Below, piece after piece: positions 16,893-27,200 of a DNA stretch of 64,000 nucleotides. A program made the translations under genes and the position numbers. Positions within the stretch are counted from its first letter, which is position 1. Every line of letters starts with the position of its first letter. Source of the stretch: Pseudomonadota bacterium. GTDB taxonomy: Bacteria; Pseudomonadota; Alphaproteobacteria; Rhizobiales; Beijerinckiaceae. Location: the NCBI GenBank assembly GCA_023450615.1, contig JAEXGT010000052.1:1-64000 (forward strand). The letters are read 5' to 3'. The notes beneath the pieces are model-generated. The model was given only the letters and a program-made list of their open reading frames with translations. It was not told the origin of the DNA and did not search any database.

Positions 16893-17882
16893 ATGACGGC
16901 ACAAACCGATACAACGACCCGCCTGCCGGATATGAAAGTGTCCGTGCGACAGGTCTTCGGCATCGACTCGGACCTGGAAGTTCCGGCCTTTTCCCAGACC
17001 GATGAGCACGTGCCCGATCTTGATCCGGACTATCTCTTCGACCGGGAGACGACGCTGGCGATTCTCGCGGGCTTCGCGCGCAACCGCCGCGTGATGATCA
17101 CGGGCTATCACGGCACCGGCAAGTCGACCCATATCGAGCAGGTGGCCGCCCGCCTCAACTGGCCCTGCGTGCGCGTGAACCTGGACAGCCACGTGTCCCG
17201 TATCGACCTCGTCGGCAAGGACGCCATCGTGCTTCAGGACGGCAAGCAGGTCACCGCCTTCCAGGACGGCATTCTTCCCTGGGCGCTCCAGAACAATGTC
17301 GCTCTCGTGTTCGACGAATACGATGCGGGCCGCCCAGACGTGATGTTCGTGATCCAGCGCGTGCTGGAGCAGTCGGGCAAGCTCACGCTCCTCGACCAGA
17401 AGCGCGTGATCCGTCCTCACCCCGCCTTCCGCCTGTTCGCCACCGCCAACACGGTGGGCCTCGGCGACACGTCGGGCCTCTATCACGGCACGCAGCAGAT
17501 CAACCAGGGCCAGATGGACCGCTGGTCCATCGTCACCACCCTCAACTACCTGCCGCACGACAAGGAAGTGGACATCGTCCTCTCCAAGGCGAAGCACTAC
17601 CAGGACAGCTCGGAAGGGCGCGACATCGTCAACAAGATGGTGCGCGTGGCCGACCTCACCCGCTCGGCTTTCATGAACGGCGATCTCTCCACCGTCATGA
17701 GCCCGCGCACGGTGATCACCTGGGCCGAGAACGCCGAGATCTTCGGCGATACGGGCTTCGCCTTCCGCGTCACCTTCCTCAACAAGTGCGACGAGCTGGA
17801 GCGTGCGCTGGTTGCCGAGTTCTACCAGCGCTCCTTCGGCAAGGAACTGCCGGAGAGCGCCGTGAACATGGTGCTGTCGTAA
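16893..17882 (+). CDS. cobS: Aerobic cobaltochelatase subunit CobS (AAA+ ATPase)
   Basis: A 329-residue AAA+ ATPase with Walker A GYHGTGKST (71-79) and Walker B LVFDEYD (138-144). With CobT it forms the ATP-driven ring that powers CobN to insert cobalt into hydrogenobyrinate a,c-diamide in the aerobic vitamin B12 pathway. The ATG at 16893 fits the family length; ATG 16836 and TTG 16821 would add a non-conserved leader. A 94-bp dispersed repeat lies between cobS and cobT, but both genes read the same way and are probably co-transcribed. CobN is not in the window. Confidence 0.95.
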   Translation: MTAQTDTTTRLPDMKVSVRQVFGIDSDLEVPAFSQTDEHVPDLDPDYLFDRETTLAILAGFARNRRVMITGYHGTGKSTHIEQVAARLNWPCVRVNLDSHVSRIDLVGKDAIVLQDGKQVTAFQDGILPWALQNNVALVFDEYDAGRPDVMFVIQRVLEQSGKLTLLDQKRVIRPHPAFRLFATANTVGLGDTSGLYHGTQQINQGQMDRWSIVTTLNYLPHDKEVDIVLSKAKHYQDSSEGRDIVNKMVRVADLTRSAFMNGDLSTVMSPRTVITWAENAEIFGDTGFAFRVTFLNKCDELERALVAEFYQRSFGKELPESAVNMVLS

Positions 17883-17886
17883 GGTG

Positions 17887-17980
17887 TCATCCCGGACGCG
17901 CTTCGCGCGATCCGGGATCGTTTGGGAGTTTCGCTGGTTTCAGCGATCCCGGCTCTTCGCTACGCTCCGGCCGGGATGAC
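17887..17980. repeat. Palindromic repeat inserted between cobS and cobT
   Basis: GTCATCCCGG at 17887 is matched by CCGGGATGAC ending at 17980, and further inverted arms lie inside. The element differs in sequence from the 110-bp repeats but shares the large-hairpin layout. It occupies nearly all the space between cobS and cobT. Confidence 0.75.
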
Positions 17981-17995
17981 GGATGAAGGAACGCG

Positions 17996-19894
17996 ATGTC
18001 CATCTCGAACCGCAAGCCGGGTGAGAAGAAGGAAGCGCCGGCGGAGCCGCTGAAGCGCTCCATCGCCGGCGCCATGAAGGCCATCGCCCGCAAGCCCGAT
18101 CTCGAAGTGGCGTTCGCCTCCGACCGTCCCGTGCTCATGGGCCCGGACAAGGCCCGCCTGCCGGAGCCGCCGCGCAAGCTCACGTCGAACGATGTGGCGA
18201 TCCTGCGCGGCAATGCGGATTCCATGGCGCTGCGGCTCGCCTGCCATGACACGACGCTTCATCGCAAGCTCGCTCCCGAGGGCCAGGCTGCCCGCGCCGT
18301 GTTCGACGCGGTCGAGCAGGCGCGCGTGGAATCCATCGGCTCGCGCCGCATGGCGGGCATTTCCTCCAATATCTCCGCGATGCTGGAGGACCGCTATCAT
18401 CGCGGCGGCAAATACGAAGAGATCACGGACCGCGCCGATGCGCCCATCGAGGATGCGCTGGCGCTCATGGTGCGCGAACGCCTGACCGGCGAGAAGCCGC
18501 CGCATGCCGCCGAGAAGATCGTCGATCTCTGGCGCGACTTCATCGAGGAGCGCGCGGGCAAGGATCTCGACGGCCTGTTGAAGAACATCGACAGCCAGCG
18601 CGATTTCGCGCGCGGCATCCGCGACATGCTCTCCTCGCTCGACATGGCCGATGATGCATCCCTCGAGCAGAACGACGAGGAGAACGAGGAAGAAAACGAA
18701 TCCGAGCAGCAGGAGCAGCAGGGCGAGGGCGAATCCGAACAGGAATCCCAAGGCGACCGCGCCGAGATGGAGGTCAGCGAGGATTCGAGCGATGAGCTGG
18801 AGGATGGCGCGACGGAGGAATCCGACGGTCCTTCCGGCGAGATGCCTGACGAGGCGGAGGAAGCGGATTCGGACGAGGCCGGTGAATCCTGGCGTCCGCC
18901 CTCCCGCTCCAACGAGAATCGCGGTCCTGACTACAAGGCCTACACCAGCAAGTTCGATGAGATGATCCATGCAGAAGATCTCTGCGATGCGGATGAGCTG
19001 ACGCGCCTTCGCGCCTACCTCGACAAGCAGCTCGCGCATCTTCAGGGCGTGGTGGGCCGTCTCGCCAACCGCCTGCAGCGCCGCCTCATGGCGCAGCAGA
19101 ACCGCTCCTGGGAGTTCGATCTCGAAGAGGGCACGCTCGATCCGGTGCGCCTGCCGCGTATCATCATGGACCCGTTCCAGCCTTTGAGCTTCAAGCAGGA
19201 GCAGGACACGAACTTCCGCGACACGGTGGTGACGCTGCTCATCGACAATTCCGGCTCCATGCGCGGACGCCCGATCACCGTGGCGGCCACCTGTGCCGAT
19301 ATTCTCGCGCGCACGCTCGAGCGCTGCGGCGTGAAGGTCGAGATCCTCGGCTTCACCACGCGCGCATGGAAGGGCGGACAGGCCCGCGAGATGTGGCTGC
19401 AGAACGGTAAGCCCGCCAATCCCGGCCGCCTCAACGACCTGCGTCACATCATCTACAAGTCGGCGGATGCGCCCTGGCGGCGCGCGCGCAAGAACTTGGG
19501 TCTCATGATGCGTGAGGGCCTGCTGAAGGAGAACATCGACGGTGAGGCGCTCGATTGGGCGCACAAGCGCCTGCTCGGACGTCCCGAGCAGCGGCGCATC
19601 CTGATGGTGATTTCCGACGGCGCACCGGTGGATGACTCGACGCTTTCGGTCAATCCCGGCAACTACCTCGAACGGCATCTGCGCTACATCATCGAAGAGA
19701 TCGAGACGCGCTCACCGGTCGAACTCATCGCCATCGGCATCGGCCACGACGTGACGCGCTATTACCGCCGCGCCGTGACCATCGTCGATGCGGAAGAACT
19801 CGGCGGCGTGATGACCGAAAAGCTCGCGGAGCTGTTCGAAGAAAACGCACAGCCTGCGCGCGGAGCAGCGCCCCGTCGCCGGGCGCACGCGTGA
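17996..19894 (+). CDS. cobT: Aerobic cobaltochelatase subunit CobT (VWA/MIDAS protein)
   Basis: A 632-residue protein: an N-terminal helical domain, a long acidic low-complexity stretch of Glu/Asp/Ser/Gln (about 218-300), and a C-terminal von Willebrand A domain with the MIDAS motif DNSGSM (about 416-421). CobT pairs with the AAA+ ring of CobS, and its MIDAS metal site is thought to contact CobN during cobalt insertion. The ATG at 17996 follows GAAGGA and gives the normal start. The stop overlaps the GTG start of the next gene as GTGA. Confidence 0.95.
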   Translation: MSISNRKPGEKKEAPAEPLKRSIAGAMKAIARKPDLEVAFASDRPVLMGPDKARLPEPPRKLTSNDVAILRGNADSMALRLACHDTTLHRKLAPEGQAARAVFDAVEQARVESIGSRRMAGISSNISAMLEDRYHRGGKYEEITDRADAPIEDALALMVRERLTGEKPPHAAEKIVDLWRDFIEERAGKDLDGLLKNIDSQRDFARGIRDMLSSLDMADDASLEQNDEENEEENESEQQEQQGEGESEQESQGDRAEMEVSEDSSDELEDGATEESDGPSGEMPDEAEEADSDEAGESWRPPSRSNENRGPDYKAYTSKFDEMIHAEDLCDADELTRLRAYLDKQLAHLQGVVGRLANRLQRRLMAQQNRSWEFDLEEGTLDPVRLPRIIMDPFQPLSFKQEQDTNFRDTVVTLLIDNSGSMRGRPITVAATCADILARTLERCGVKVEILGFTTRAWKGGQAREMWLQNGKPANPGRLNDLRHIIYKSADAPWRRARKNLGLMMREGLLKENIDGEALDWAHKRLLGRPEQRRILMVISDGAPVDDSTLSVNPGNYLERHLRYIIEEIETRSPVELIAIGIGHDVTRYYRRAVTIVDAEELGGVMTEKLAELFEENAQPARGAAPRRRAHA

Positions 19895-20907
19895 GGCTTC
19901 TCTCCCGCAGACATCTGCTCATCGGCGGCGGTGCTCTCACCGCTGCCGGCATCGCAGGCGTAACAGGGACCGCACTCGCGCAGCGCCCGCAGGCGTTTCG
20001 CACCGCAACCCCCGTCAGGGTCGCCACGCAATCCATCAGCCATCTTTCCAACACCGATCCGGACCGCGCGAAGTTCGGTTCGCTGTTCTTCCGCTCCGGT
20101 CTCATCCTGAAATCCGATGTCGCCGCGTTCGGCGGCTTTTCCGGCCTGTGGCGATCTGCTCGAGGCCAGGAGATCGTTGCGCTTGCCGATAATGCGCAGG
20201 TGCTGCAGGCGCGCGTTGAAACGTCCGACGGGCGCCTGTCGGGATTGTCCGATGCCGTGATGGCTCCCTTGCTCATGAGCAACGGCACGCCTGCGCGCCG
20301 CACCCGCTACTACGATACCGAAAGCATCGCCATCTCCGGCAATACCGCCTTCGTCGGCATCGAGCGCAACCACGCCGTCCTGCGCTTCGAGCGCAGCCGG
20401 GAAGGGGCGCTCGTCAAAGGCGTTCCGATCCCCGTGCCGGATGAGCTCAAGGACCTGCCGAACAATGGCGGCATCGAGGCTCTTGCCCTCGCGCCGCAGC
20501 GCTCAAGTCTGGCCGGTGCTCTCATCGCCGTCGCGGAGAGCGGCCAGGGTTTCATCCTCACCGGTTCGCGGAAAGGCATGTTCGAGGTCGTGCGCCGTAA
20601 CGGTTATGACGCGACGGATCTCGCCTTCCTCGATTCCGGCGACGCGCTCCTGCTGGAGCGCCGCTTCTCGCTGTTCGGCGGATTCGGATGCCGGATTCGC
20701 CGCATCGCCGATTCAGCGATCAGGCCGGGCGCGCGCGTGGATGGCGAGGTGATCTACGAGAGCGAAGCCTCGCACCAGATGGACAACATGGAAGGCATCT
20801 CCGTTCACCGGGAGGGCGCCGAGCATGTCGTCTCTCTGATCTCGGACAACAACTTCAACACGAACCTTCAGCGGACCCTGTTGCTGGAATTCGCCCTTGC
20901 CGAGTGA
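19891..20907 (+). CDS. Tat-exported esterase-like (phytase-fold) protein
   Basis: A 338-residue protein with a twin-arginine leader (SRRHLLIGGGALTAAG, cleavage near ALAQ, residue 31). The mature part matches the esterase-like activity of phytase family, a beta-propeller-like domain found in many alphaproteobacteria; conserved patches include YYDTESIAI and the C-terminal SDNNFN. Its real activity is not established. The GTG start overlaps the cobT stop, so it is translationally coupled to cobT, a pairing seen in relatives. A periplasmic role close to metal or cobalamin metabolism is only inference. Confidence 0.8.
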   Translation: MRLLSRRHLLIGGGALTAAGIAGVTGTALAQRPQAFRTATPVRVATQSISHLSNTDPDRAKFGSLFFRSGLILKSDVAAFGGFSGLWRSARGQEIVALADNAQVLQARVETSDGRLSGLSDAVMAPLLMSNGTPARRTRYYDTESIAISGNTAFVGIERNHAVLRFERSREGALVKGVPIPVPDELKDLPNNGGIEALALAPQRSSLAGALIAVAESGQGFILTGSRKGMFEVVRRNGYDATDLAFLDSGDALLLERRFSLFGGFGCRIRRIADSAIRPGARVDGEVIYESEASHQMDNMEGISVHREGAEHVVSLISDNNFNTNLQRTLLLEFALAE

Positions 20908-20996
20908 GGCTGTCGGGCGCGCGGGCTTGGCAATTTCGAGGTAGGGCGCTCGGCCTTGCTTGCGAGCAGTCAGGGTTCGGGCCACCATCCTGCCCC

Positions 20997-21917
20997 ATGA
21001 AGGCGCCCTCGATCCTGCTGGCCGCTGGCCTTTCCCTGACGACCGCTTCCGCAGGCGCTGCGCCCCTGCTGCTGGTGGATGCGTCAACCGGCGATATTCT
21101 GGCGGCCCAGGAAGCCACCAGTTCCTGGCACCCGGCATCGCTGACCAAGCTGATGACCGCGCACCTTGCCCTCACGGCGGTCGCATCCGGCAGGCTGACC
21201 ATGAACACATCCATCGTCATGAGCGAGCAGGCCGTGGCGCAGGCTCCGACCAAGCTGGGTGTTCCACAGGGCACATCTCTCCGCCTGGAGGACGCCCTGC
21301 GCGTGATGATGGTCAAGAGCGCCAACGACGTGGCGTTTGCAATCGCGGAGACCATCGGCGGCAACGAGGCGTCTTTTGTCGCGGCGATGAATGCGGAGGC
21401 CCGGCGCCTCGGGATGAGCGGGACGCGTTTCGTCAATGCCAACGGCCTGCACGATAACCGTCAGGTGACCAATGCCAGGGACATGGCCGTCCTCATGCTC
21501 GCCGTCCTCAGCTATCATTCGGCTTATGCCGACCTGTTGAGAACGCCGTCGATTACGGTCAATGGCCGGCTGCTGAAGAACACCAACAAGCTTATCGAAG
21601 GCTATGCTGCCCTGGAGGCGACCAAGACGGGATTCGTCTGCGCCTCCGGTTTCAATGTCGCCGCTTCGGCTGTCCGTGGCGGCAGGCGCGTTGTTGCTGT
21701 GGTCCTCGGCTCTCCGAGCGCGGATGCGCGAAACCGGGTCACGAAGGACCTTCTCGATGCCGGTCTCTCGGGAGCCGGAGCTCCCATCGGCAATCTTCGG
21801 ATGGTGAAAGCGGCTGCTCCCACACCGGGGACCGACTTGCGTCGCCTCAAATGCGGCCGTCAGGAACCGGCCGCCGCCGGGTTTGCCGCAGCCAGGGGCA
21901 CGGAAGGCTCCCGGTGA
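20997..21917 (+). CDS. D-alanyl-D-alanine carboxypeptidase, short S11 paralogue
   Basis: A 306-residue exported S11 peptidase with SLTK (48-51), SAN (108-110) and KTG (210-212). It has a signal peptide but no beta-domain or Lys/Ala tail, ending shortly after the catalytic domain, so it is about 140 residues shorter than the paralogue at 10469-11818. It should trim peptidoglycan pentapeptides in the periplasm. The ATG at 20997 is chosen because it opens the signal peptide; the longer upstream frame overlaps the preceding gene. It lies 89 bases after the Tat-exported protein. Confidence 0.9.
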   Translation: MKAPSILLAAGLSLTTASAGAAPLLLVDASTGDILAAQEATSSWHPASLTKLMTAHLALTAVASGRLTMNTSIVMSEQAVAQAPTKLGVPQGTSLRLEDALRVMMVKSANDVAFAIAETIGGNEASFVAAMNAEARRLGMSGTRFVNANGLHDNRQVTNARDMAVLMLAVLSYHSAYADLLRTPSITVNGRLLKNTNKLIEGYAALEATKTGFVCASGFNVAASAVRGGRRVVAVVLGSPSADARNRVTKDLLDAGLSGAGAPIGNLRMVKAAAPTPGTDLRRLKCGRQEPAAAGFAAARGTEGSR

Positions 21918-21929
21918 AATTCATGTCCG

Positions 21930-21953
21930 CGAAAAAGACGGCTCAAGGAGCCT
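21930..21953 (-). terminator. Terminator behind the queuosine-precursor transporter gene
   Basis: Read on the minus strand, GGCTC, loop CTT and GAGCC (21940-21952) are followed by GTCTTTTTC. The stem is only 5 bp but GC-rich with a good U tract, directly after the stop at 21954. It may also slow transcripts arriving from the carboxypeptidase on the plus strand. Confidence 0.6.
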
Positions 21954-22586
21954 TCAGACCGCCTGATGATGGTGCTTCGCCTCAAAGCGCATGAGCCGCA
22001 GGACTGCGCCGTATGGAGCGATCGAGAGCGCAGCGAGCGCGAGCTTCACCAGATAATCGGAGATGGCGAGGGTTGCCCATGGCAGGGCGACGCATTCATC
22101 GGCGATGCCCGCATTGCCCAGCATGTCGGTGATCGTCAGCCCGAAGCCGGGAAGGGCGCCGCAATAGAAGGCGAAGGAGAAGAAGATCGCCGTGTCGAGG
22201 CCCGACGAGATCACCGAGGACACGAAGGGCGGCATCCACCAGGCATGACGGCGGAGGCGCGTGAAGATCTGGATGTCGAGAAGCTGGGCGCTCAGGAAAG
22301 CCGCGCCCGAGGCAATCGCGATGCGCGGCGTCGCCAGATAGATCGACAGCGCCACGGCCAGCACGAAGCCCACATAGACGACGCGGCGTGCGCCCTTGGG
22401 GCCGAAACGGCGATTCGAGAGGTCGGTGACCAGGAAGGCGAAGGGATAGGTGAAGGCGCCCCAGGTCAGGTAATCCCCCAGGCCGAGATGATGGAAGGGA
22501 TATTGGACCAGGATATTCGAGGAGAGGACGACGAGGGTCATCGCGGCAAGCGCAATGAGGAAGTCGCGGTGTCCAATCTTGATCAT
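21954..22586 (-). CDS. yhhQ: Queuosine precursor transporter (YhhQ/VUT family)
   Basis: A 210-residue inner-membrane protein with about six helices matching the vitamin-uptake-transporter-like YhhQ family, including the FLVTDLSNRRFG segment after helix 2 and the SSVISSGLDTAIFFS helix. YhhQ imports queuosine precursors (preQ0/preQ1) for tRNA modification. The short loop between the rpmB terminator and the ATG at 22586 was checked for a preQ1 riboswitch; no consensus fold was found. It is read in the same direction as rpmB but separated from it by a terminator. Confidence 0.87.
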   Translation of the reverse strand: MIKIGHRDFLIALAAMTLVVLSSNILVQYPFHHLGLGDYLTWGAFTYPFAFLVTDLSNRRFGPKGARRVVYVGFVLAVALSIYLATPRIAIASGAAFLSAQLLDIQIFTRLRRHAWWMPPFVSSVISSGLDTAIFFSFAFYCGALPGFGLTITDMLGNAGIADECVALPWATLAISDYLVKLALAALSIAPYGAVLRLMRFEAKHHHQAV

Positions 22587-22625
22587 GATCGGCCTTCTCG
22601 GGTGTGGCTAAGCCTTACAAGCAAC

Positions 22626-22655
22626 GCAAAACGGGCGGCCGTGAGGCCGCCCGCA
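22626..22655 (-). terminator. Rho-independent terminator of rpmB
   Basis: A perfect 9-bp stem (CGGGCGGCC at 22632-22640, GGCCGCCCG at 22645-22653) with a 4-base loop precedes a TTTTGCG tail on the minus strand, 27 bases after the rpmB stop. Confidence 0.85.
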
Positions 22656-22681
22656 GCTTAAGAAAACGGTTGAGGCCGAAA

Positions 22682-22972
22682 TCAGCTCGCAGCAGCGAGC
22701 TTCTTCTCGATCTCGCGCTTCACAGCGAGGGCGGTGTTCGACAGCTCGGTAGCCGAGGCCTTCGCGAGGAAAGCATCGAGGCCGCCGCGGTGCTCGACGG
22801 AGCGCAGAGCATGGGCGGACACGCGCAGGCGCACGGAGCGCTGCAGGGCCTCAGACTGGAGCGTGACGTTGCAGAGGTTCGGCAGGAACTTCCGCTTCGT
22901 CTTGCGGTTCGAGTGGCTCACCAGGTGGCCACTCAGCACGGCCTTGCCGGTCAGTTCGCAACGGCGCGACAT
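22682..22972 (-). CDS. rpmB: 50S ribosomal protein L28
   Basis: A 96-residue basic protein with the L28 signature MSRRCELTGKAVLSGH and the KRKFLPNL strand. It binds 23S rRNA in the large subunit. The ATG at 22972 is the family start; an in-frame codon upstream at 23053 would add a non-conserved extension. It is a monocistronic unit with its own terminator and is divergent from the DUF3108 gene. Confidence 0.95.
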   Translation of the reverse strand: MSRRCELTGKAVLSGHLVSHSNRKTKRKFLPNLCNVTLQSEALQRSVRLRVSAHALRSVEHRGGLDAFLAKASATELSNTALAVKREIEKKLAAAS

Positions 22973-23217
22973 GGGTTCAATCCTATTCGTATACGGGGCC
23001 ACGGCTTCGATTTCGCGGGTTTGCTTCAACGCAGATCCCGCGCGGCCGGACACCAGAAGTCCTTGGAAGGTGCAGGGCTATAGGCCGAAAAAGGGCCCCG
23101 CGTCAAGAATAGTGCGACAGCGCAACTCGTTTTTTTGCGCCGACATGGTCATGATTTATTCGGATTCTCATGCCATGCAACAGAATAGACTAACGGGACA
23201 GTCCCGAGAAAGCATCC

Positions 23218-24090
23218 ATGCGCCTCATCGCTTCCGCTCTGTTAACCTTAACCGTTGCCGGCTTTGCTTCGCAGGCTCAGGCCCAGGCCGCGCAGACCCT
23301 CAAGGTGAACTACAACCTCTCCCTGGCGGGCCTGCCGCTTGGGAAGGCTGATCTGTCTTCCACCTTTACCGGCCCGAGATATGAGCTGCAAGGCAATGTG
23401 AAGTTCTCGGGGCTCGTGAAGATGATCACCGGCGGCAAGGGAGCCGGCACGGCCACAGGCACGATTGCAGGAATCCAGCCTCAGCCCGACGGCTTTGCCG
23501 TCTCGTCCAAATCCTCCGGCGAGCAGCGCACCGTGCGCATGGCGCTCGACGGCGGCAACGTGGTCGAGACAGAGATCACCCCGCCGGTGGAGCCGAAAGA
23601 GGACCGGGTGCCGGTGAAGGATGCGGACAAGAAAGGCGTCATCGATCCCTTGAGCGCCCTCATCATGCCGGCCGTGGCGTCAAAAGGCCTCACCGATCAG
23701 GCCAATTGCAACCGCACCATCCCGGTCTTCGACGGGGCGGCCCGCCAGAACATCGTGCTCACCTATGCGGGAACCAAGAATGTTGCCGTGCCGGGCTATT
23801 CCGGCCCCGTGCTGGTGTGCAATGCCCGCTGGGTGCCGGTTTCCGGCCACCGGACGCAGCGTCCCTCCACCAGGTTCATGCAGGAAAACAAAGACATGAA
23901 CGTGTGGTTGGCGCCGGTGGAGGGAGCGCGCGTGCTCTTCCCCATCAAGGTCGCCGTGCGCACCATGATCGGCATGGGGGAGCTGGAGGCTGCGAGCTGG
24001 TCCCTGGAGGGCGATGTGCAGCCCGCATCGGCCAAGGCCAGGCCCACAGGCAAGGCAAGGGAGCCGATCAAGGCCGGAGCCGGTCAATAA
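23218..24090 (+). CDS. DUF3108 domain exported protein
   Basis: A 290-residue protein with a signal peptide (cleavage near AQAQ, residue 21) and a DUF3108 domain of beta-strands (VNYNLSLAGLPLGKADLSS), ending in an Ala/Lys-rich tail. The family is periplasmic and of unknown function. Its place between rpmB and the SUV3-like helicase is conserved in Hyphomicrobiales. The ATG at 23218 opens the signal peptide directly. No membrane anchor or catalytic motif is visible. Confidence 0.85.
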   Translation: MRLIASALLTLTVAGFASQAQAQAAQTLKVNYNLSLAGLPLGKADLSSTFTGPRYELQGNVKFSGLVKMITGGKGAGTATGTIAGIQPQPDGFAVSSKSSGEQRTVRMALDGGNVVETEITPPVEPKEDRVPVKDADKKGVIDPLSALIMPAVASKGLTDQANCNRTIPVFDGAARQNIVLTYAGTKNVAVPGYSGPVLVCNARWVPVSGHRTQRPSTRFMQENKDMNVWLAPVEGARVLFPIKVAVRTMIGMGELEAASWSLEGDVQPASAKARPTGKAREPIKAGAGQ

Positions 24091-24282
24091 GCTCCCAAAA
24101 TCCTTGGAGAATTCTTGAGTTCCCGGTAGCGAAACCGGGCCAAGGTCCCATATAAGGGTGAGCCTGTTGCCGGACGTGTGGCCAGGCCTGCTTTGTGAGA
24201 AGGCTGCCTGCATCTCTTCTTGTGCGGGAGCATCTCGACCCTCTCACCCGGGATCGTATCCGACATTACCCCGCATCCAGGC

Positions 24283-27200
24283 ATGGTTCGCCGTTCCCTT
24301 CCTCCGCAAGTGCGCGCGCGCGGCGTCACCGCCGTGCTCGGGCCGACCAATACGGGCAAGACCCACCTCGCCATCGAGCGCATGCTCGGTCATGACAGCG
24401 GCATGATCGGCCTGCCGCTGCGCCTGCTCGCGCGCGAGGTCTATCAGAGGGTGGTCGAGAAGGCGGGGCATCACAACGTCGCCCTGATCACGGGCGAGGA
24501 AAAGATCAAGCCGGACCGGCCCCGCTACTGGATCTCCACCGTGGAGGCCATGCCGCGCGATATCGACGCGTCGTTCGTGGCCATCGACGAGATCCAGCTG
24601 GCCTCTGATCTCGACCGCGGCCACGTGTTCACCGACCGTCTTCTGAATCAGCGCGGACGCCAGGAAACGCTGCTCATCGGTTCCATGACCATGCGTCCGC
24701 TGATCGAGGCGCTGATTCCCGGCGTTCATGTGGTCACCCGTCCGCGCCTGTCGCAGCTTACCTTCGCGGGCGAGAAGAAGGTTTCGCGCCTGCCGCGCCG
24801 CTCGGCCATCGTCGCCTTCTCGGCGGAGGAGGTCTACGGCATCGCGGAGCTGATCCGCCGCCAGAGCGGCGGCGCTGCGGTGGTTCTGGGTGCGCTCTCG
24901 CCCCGCACCCGCAATGCGCAGGTGGAGCTCTATCAGAATGGCGACGTGGATTACCTCATCGCCACCGATGCCATCGGCATGGGCCTCAATCTCGACGTGG
25001 ACCATGTGGCCTTCGCCTCGGACAAGAAATTCGACGGCTTCCGCTTCCGCAAGCTCTACAACCCGGAACTCGCCCAGATCGCGGGCCGCGCCGGACGCTA
25101 CATGCGCGACGGCACCTTCGGATCCACGGGCCGCTGCCCGCCTTTCGACGCCGAGACGGTGGAGGCGCTGGAAAACCACGCCTTCGATCCCGTGCGCATC
25201 CTGCAATGGCGTAACCCCGACCTCGATTTCTCGTCCATCGGACGGCTTCGCGATTCGCTAGGGGCCCAGCCCCGGGAGCACGGCCTCGTGCGCGCGCCCA
25301 TGGGCGAGGATCTGGCGTCCCTCGAAATTCTGGCCCGGGAGGACGATATCCAGGCCTTCGCCCGCACGAAATACGCAGTGGAGCGCCTCTGGCAGATCTG
25401 CCAGGTGCCCGATTACAGAAAAGTTTCACCCCAGACCCATGCGGATCTCGTCGGCCAGCTCTATCGCTTCCTGATGAAGGACGGGGCGGTTCCGGCGGAT
25501 TGGTTCGCCCGTCATTTGTCGGCTTCCGACCGCACGGATGGGGATATCGACACCCTCTCCAACCGCATCGCCCAGGTACGGACTTGGTCTTTTGTCGCAA
25601 ACCGTCCTGACTGGTTAAAGGATCCGGAGCATTGGCAGGGTGTTGCGCGTCAGGTAGAGGACAAGCTATCGGATGCGCTTCATGAACGTCTGGCCCAACG
25701 GTTCATCGACCGAAGGACGAGCGTTCTCATGCGGCGCTTGAGAGAGAACACGATGCTCGAAGCGGAAATTACGACCACCGGCGACGTCACCGTCGAGGGA
25801 CAACATATCGGCCACCTGCACGGATTCCATTTCGTGCCGGATCCCCAGGCCGATACCACGGAAGCCAAAACCCTGCGCAACGCCGCCAGCAAGGCGCTGG
25901 CCGGTGAGATCGAGGCGCGGGCCGACCGGTTTGCCGAGACCCCGGACACCACGCTGGTGCTGTCGAACGACGGCACGATCCGTTGGCAGGGCGATCCCGT
26001 GGCGAAGCTTGAGCCCGGCGACAAGCTGTTCGAGCCGCGCGTGCGCATTCTCTCGGACGAGCACCTCACCGGCCCCGCCCGCGATAAGGTGGAAAACCGC
26101 CTGCGCGCCTGGCTGAAGGCCTATGTGGTGCGCCTGCTCGGCCCCGCCATGGAGCTCGAGACCAATGCGGAACTCGCCGGTCTCGCCAGGGGTATCGCCT
26201 TCCAGGTCGGCGAGGCCATCGGCGTGCTCGAGCGCGCGAAGGTGCTCAACGAAGTGCGCAGCCTCGATCAGGACGCCCGCGCGGCGCTCCGCAAGGCGGG
26301 CGTGCGTTTCGGCGCCTATCACCTTTACCTGCCGGCCCTTCTGAAGCCCGCCCCGCGCGTTCTCGCGACGCAGCTCTGGGCGCTCCAGAACGGCGGCCTG
26401 GACCAGAAGGGCATCGACGAGATCGCCCATCTCGCCCAGTCCGGACGCACCTCGATCCCGGTGGATGCCGAGATCGCGGCGGGTCTCTACCGCGCTGCCG
26501 GCTTCCGCGTCTGCGGCGGCCGCGCCGTGCGCGTGGATATCCTGGAGCGTCTGGCCGACCTCATCCGTCCGGCGATTTCCTATCGCCCCGGCGTCACTCC
26601 CGGCGAGCCGCCGGCCGGTGCGGCCGATGGCGAGGGCTTCGTCCCGACCGTGGCCATGACCTCTCTCGTCGGCTGCGCGGGCGAGGATTTCGCCACCATC
26701 CTGAAGTCCCTTGGCTATGTGATGGAGCGCCGTCCGGGCCCCGCCATCACCGTGCCGTTGATCCCGGCCGCCTCGACAGAACCCGCTGTTGCCGCCGAGG
26801 CTCCGGCTGAGGCTCCTGCCGAGACCCAGGCTCCGGCTGAGGAAACCGGCGCCGTTGCCGTGGAGGCTCCCGAGGCTTCCGTGTCGGCTGAGGCCGTCGC
26901 ACAGAGCGCATCCGAAGCCGTGGCGTCGCCCGAAGGGCAGGCCCTGGCTCCGGCTGAAGGGACCGCGGAAGCTGCTCCCGAGGCTCCGGCCGAGCCCGAG
27001 ATGATCGAAATTTGGCGTCAGCATCGCCGTCATCACGAAGGCGGGCATTCCCGTCAGGGCCGCGAGGCCCGGGGCGGGCGTCAGGAGCGTGGTGAGCGGC
27101 CTGAGCGCGGCGACCGTCGCCCTCGTCACGGCGAAGGCCAGGGCGAGCGCCCCCGCCGCGAGGCTCAAGGGGAGGGCGGCCGTCCACAGAACCGTCCGCC

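Noticed and set aside
17960..19678. Long minus-strand frame opposite cobT
   Set aside because: Mirror of the cobT codon pattern with no recognisable domain.
22587..22625. preQ1 riboswitch ahead of the queuosine-precursor transporter
   Set aside because: The leader contains CACACCC, but the required first stem and A-rich tail do not form.
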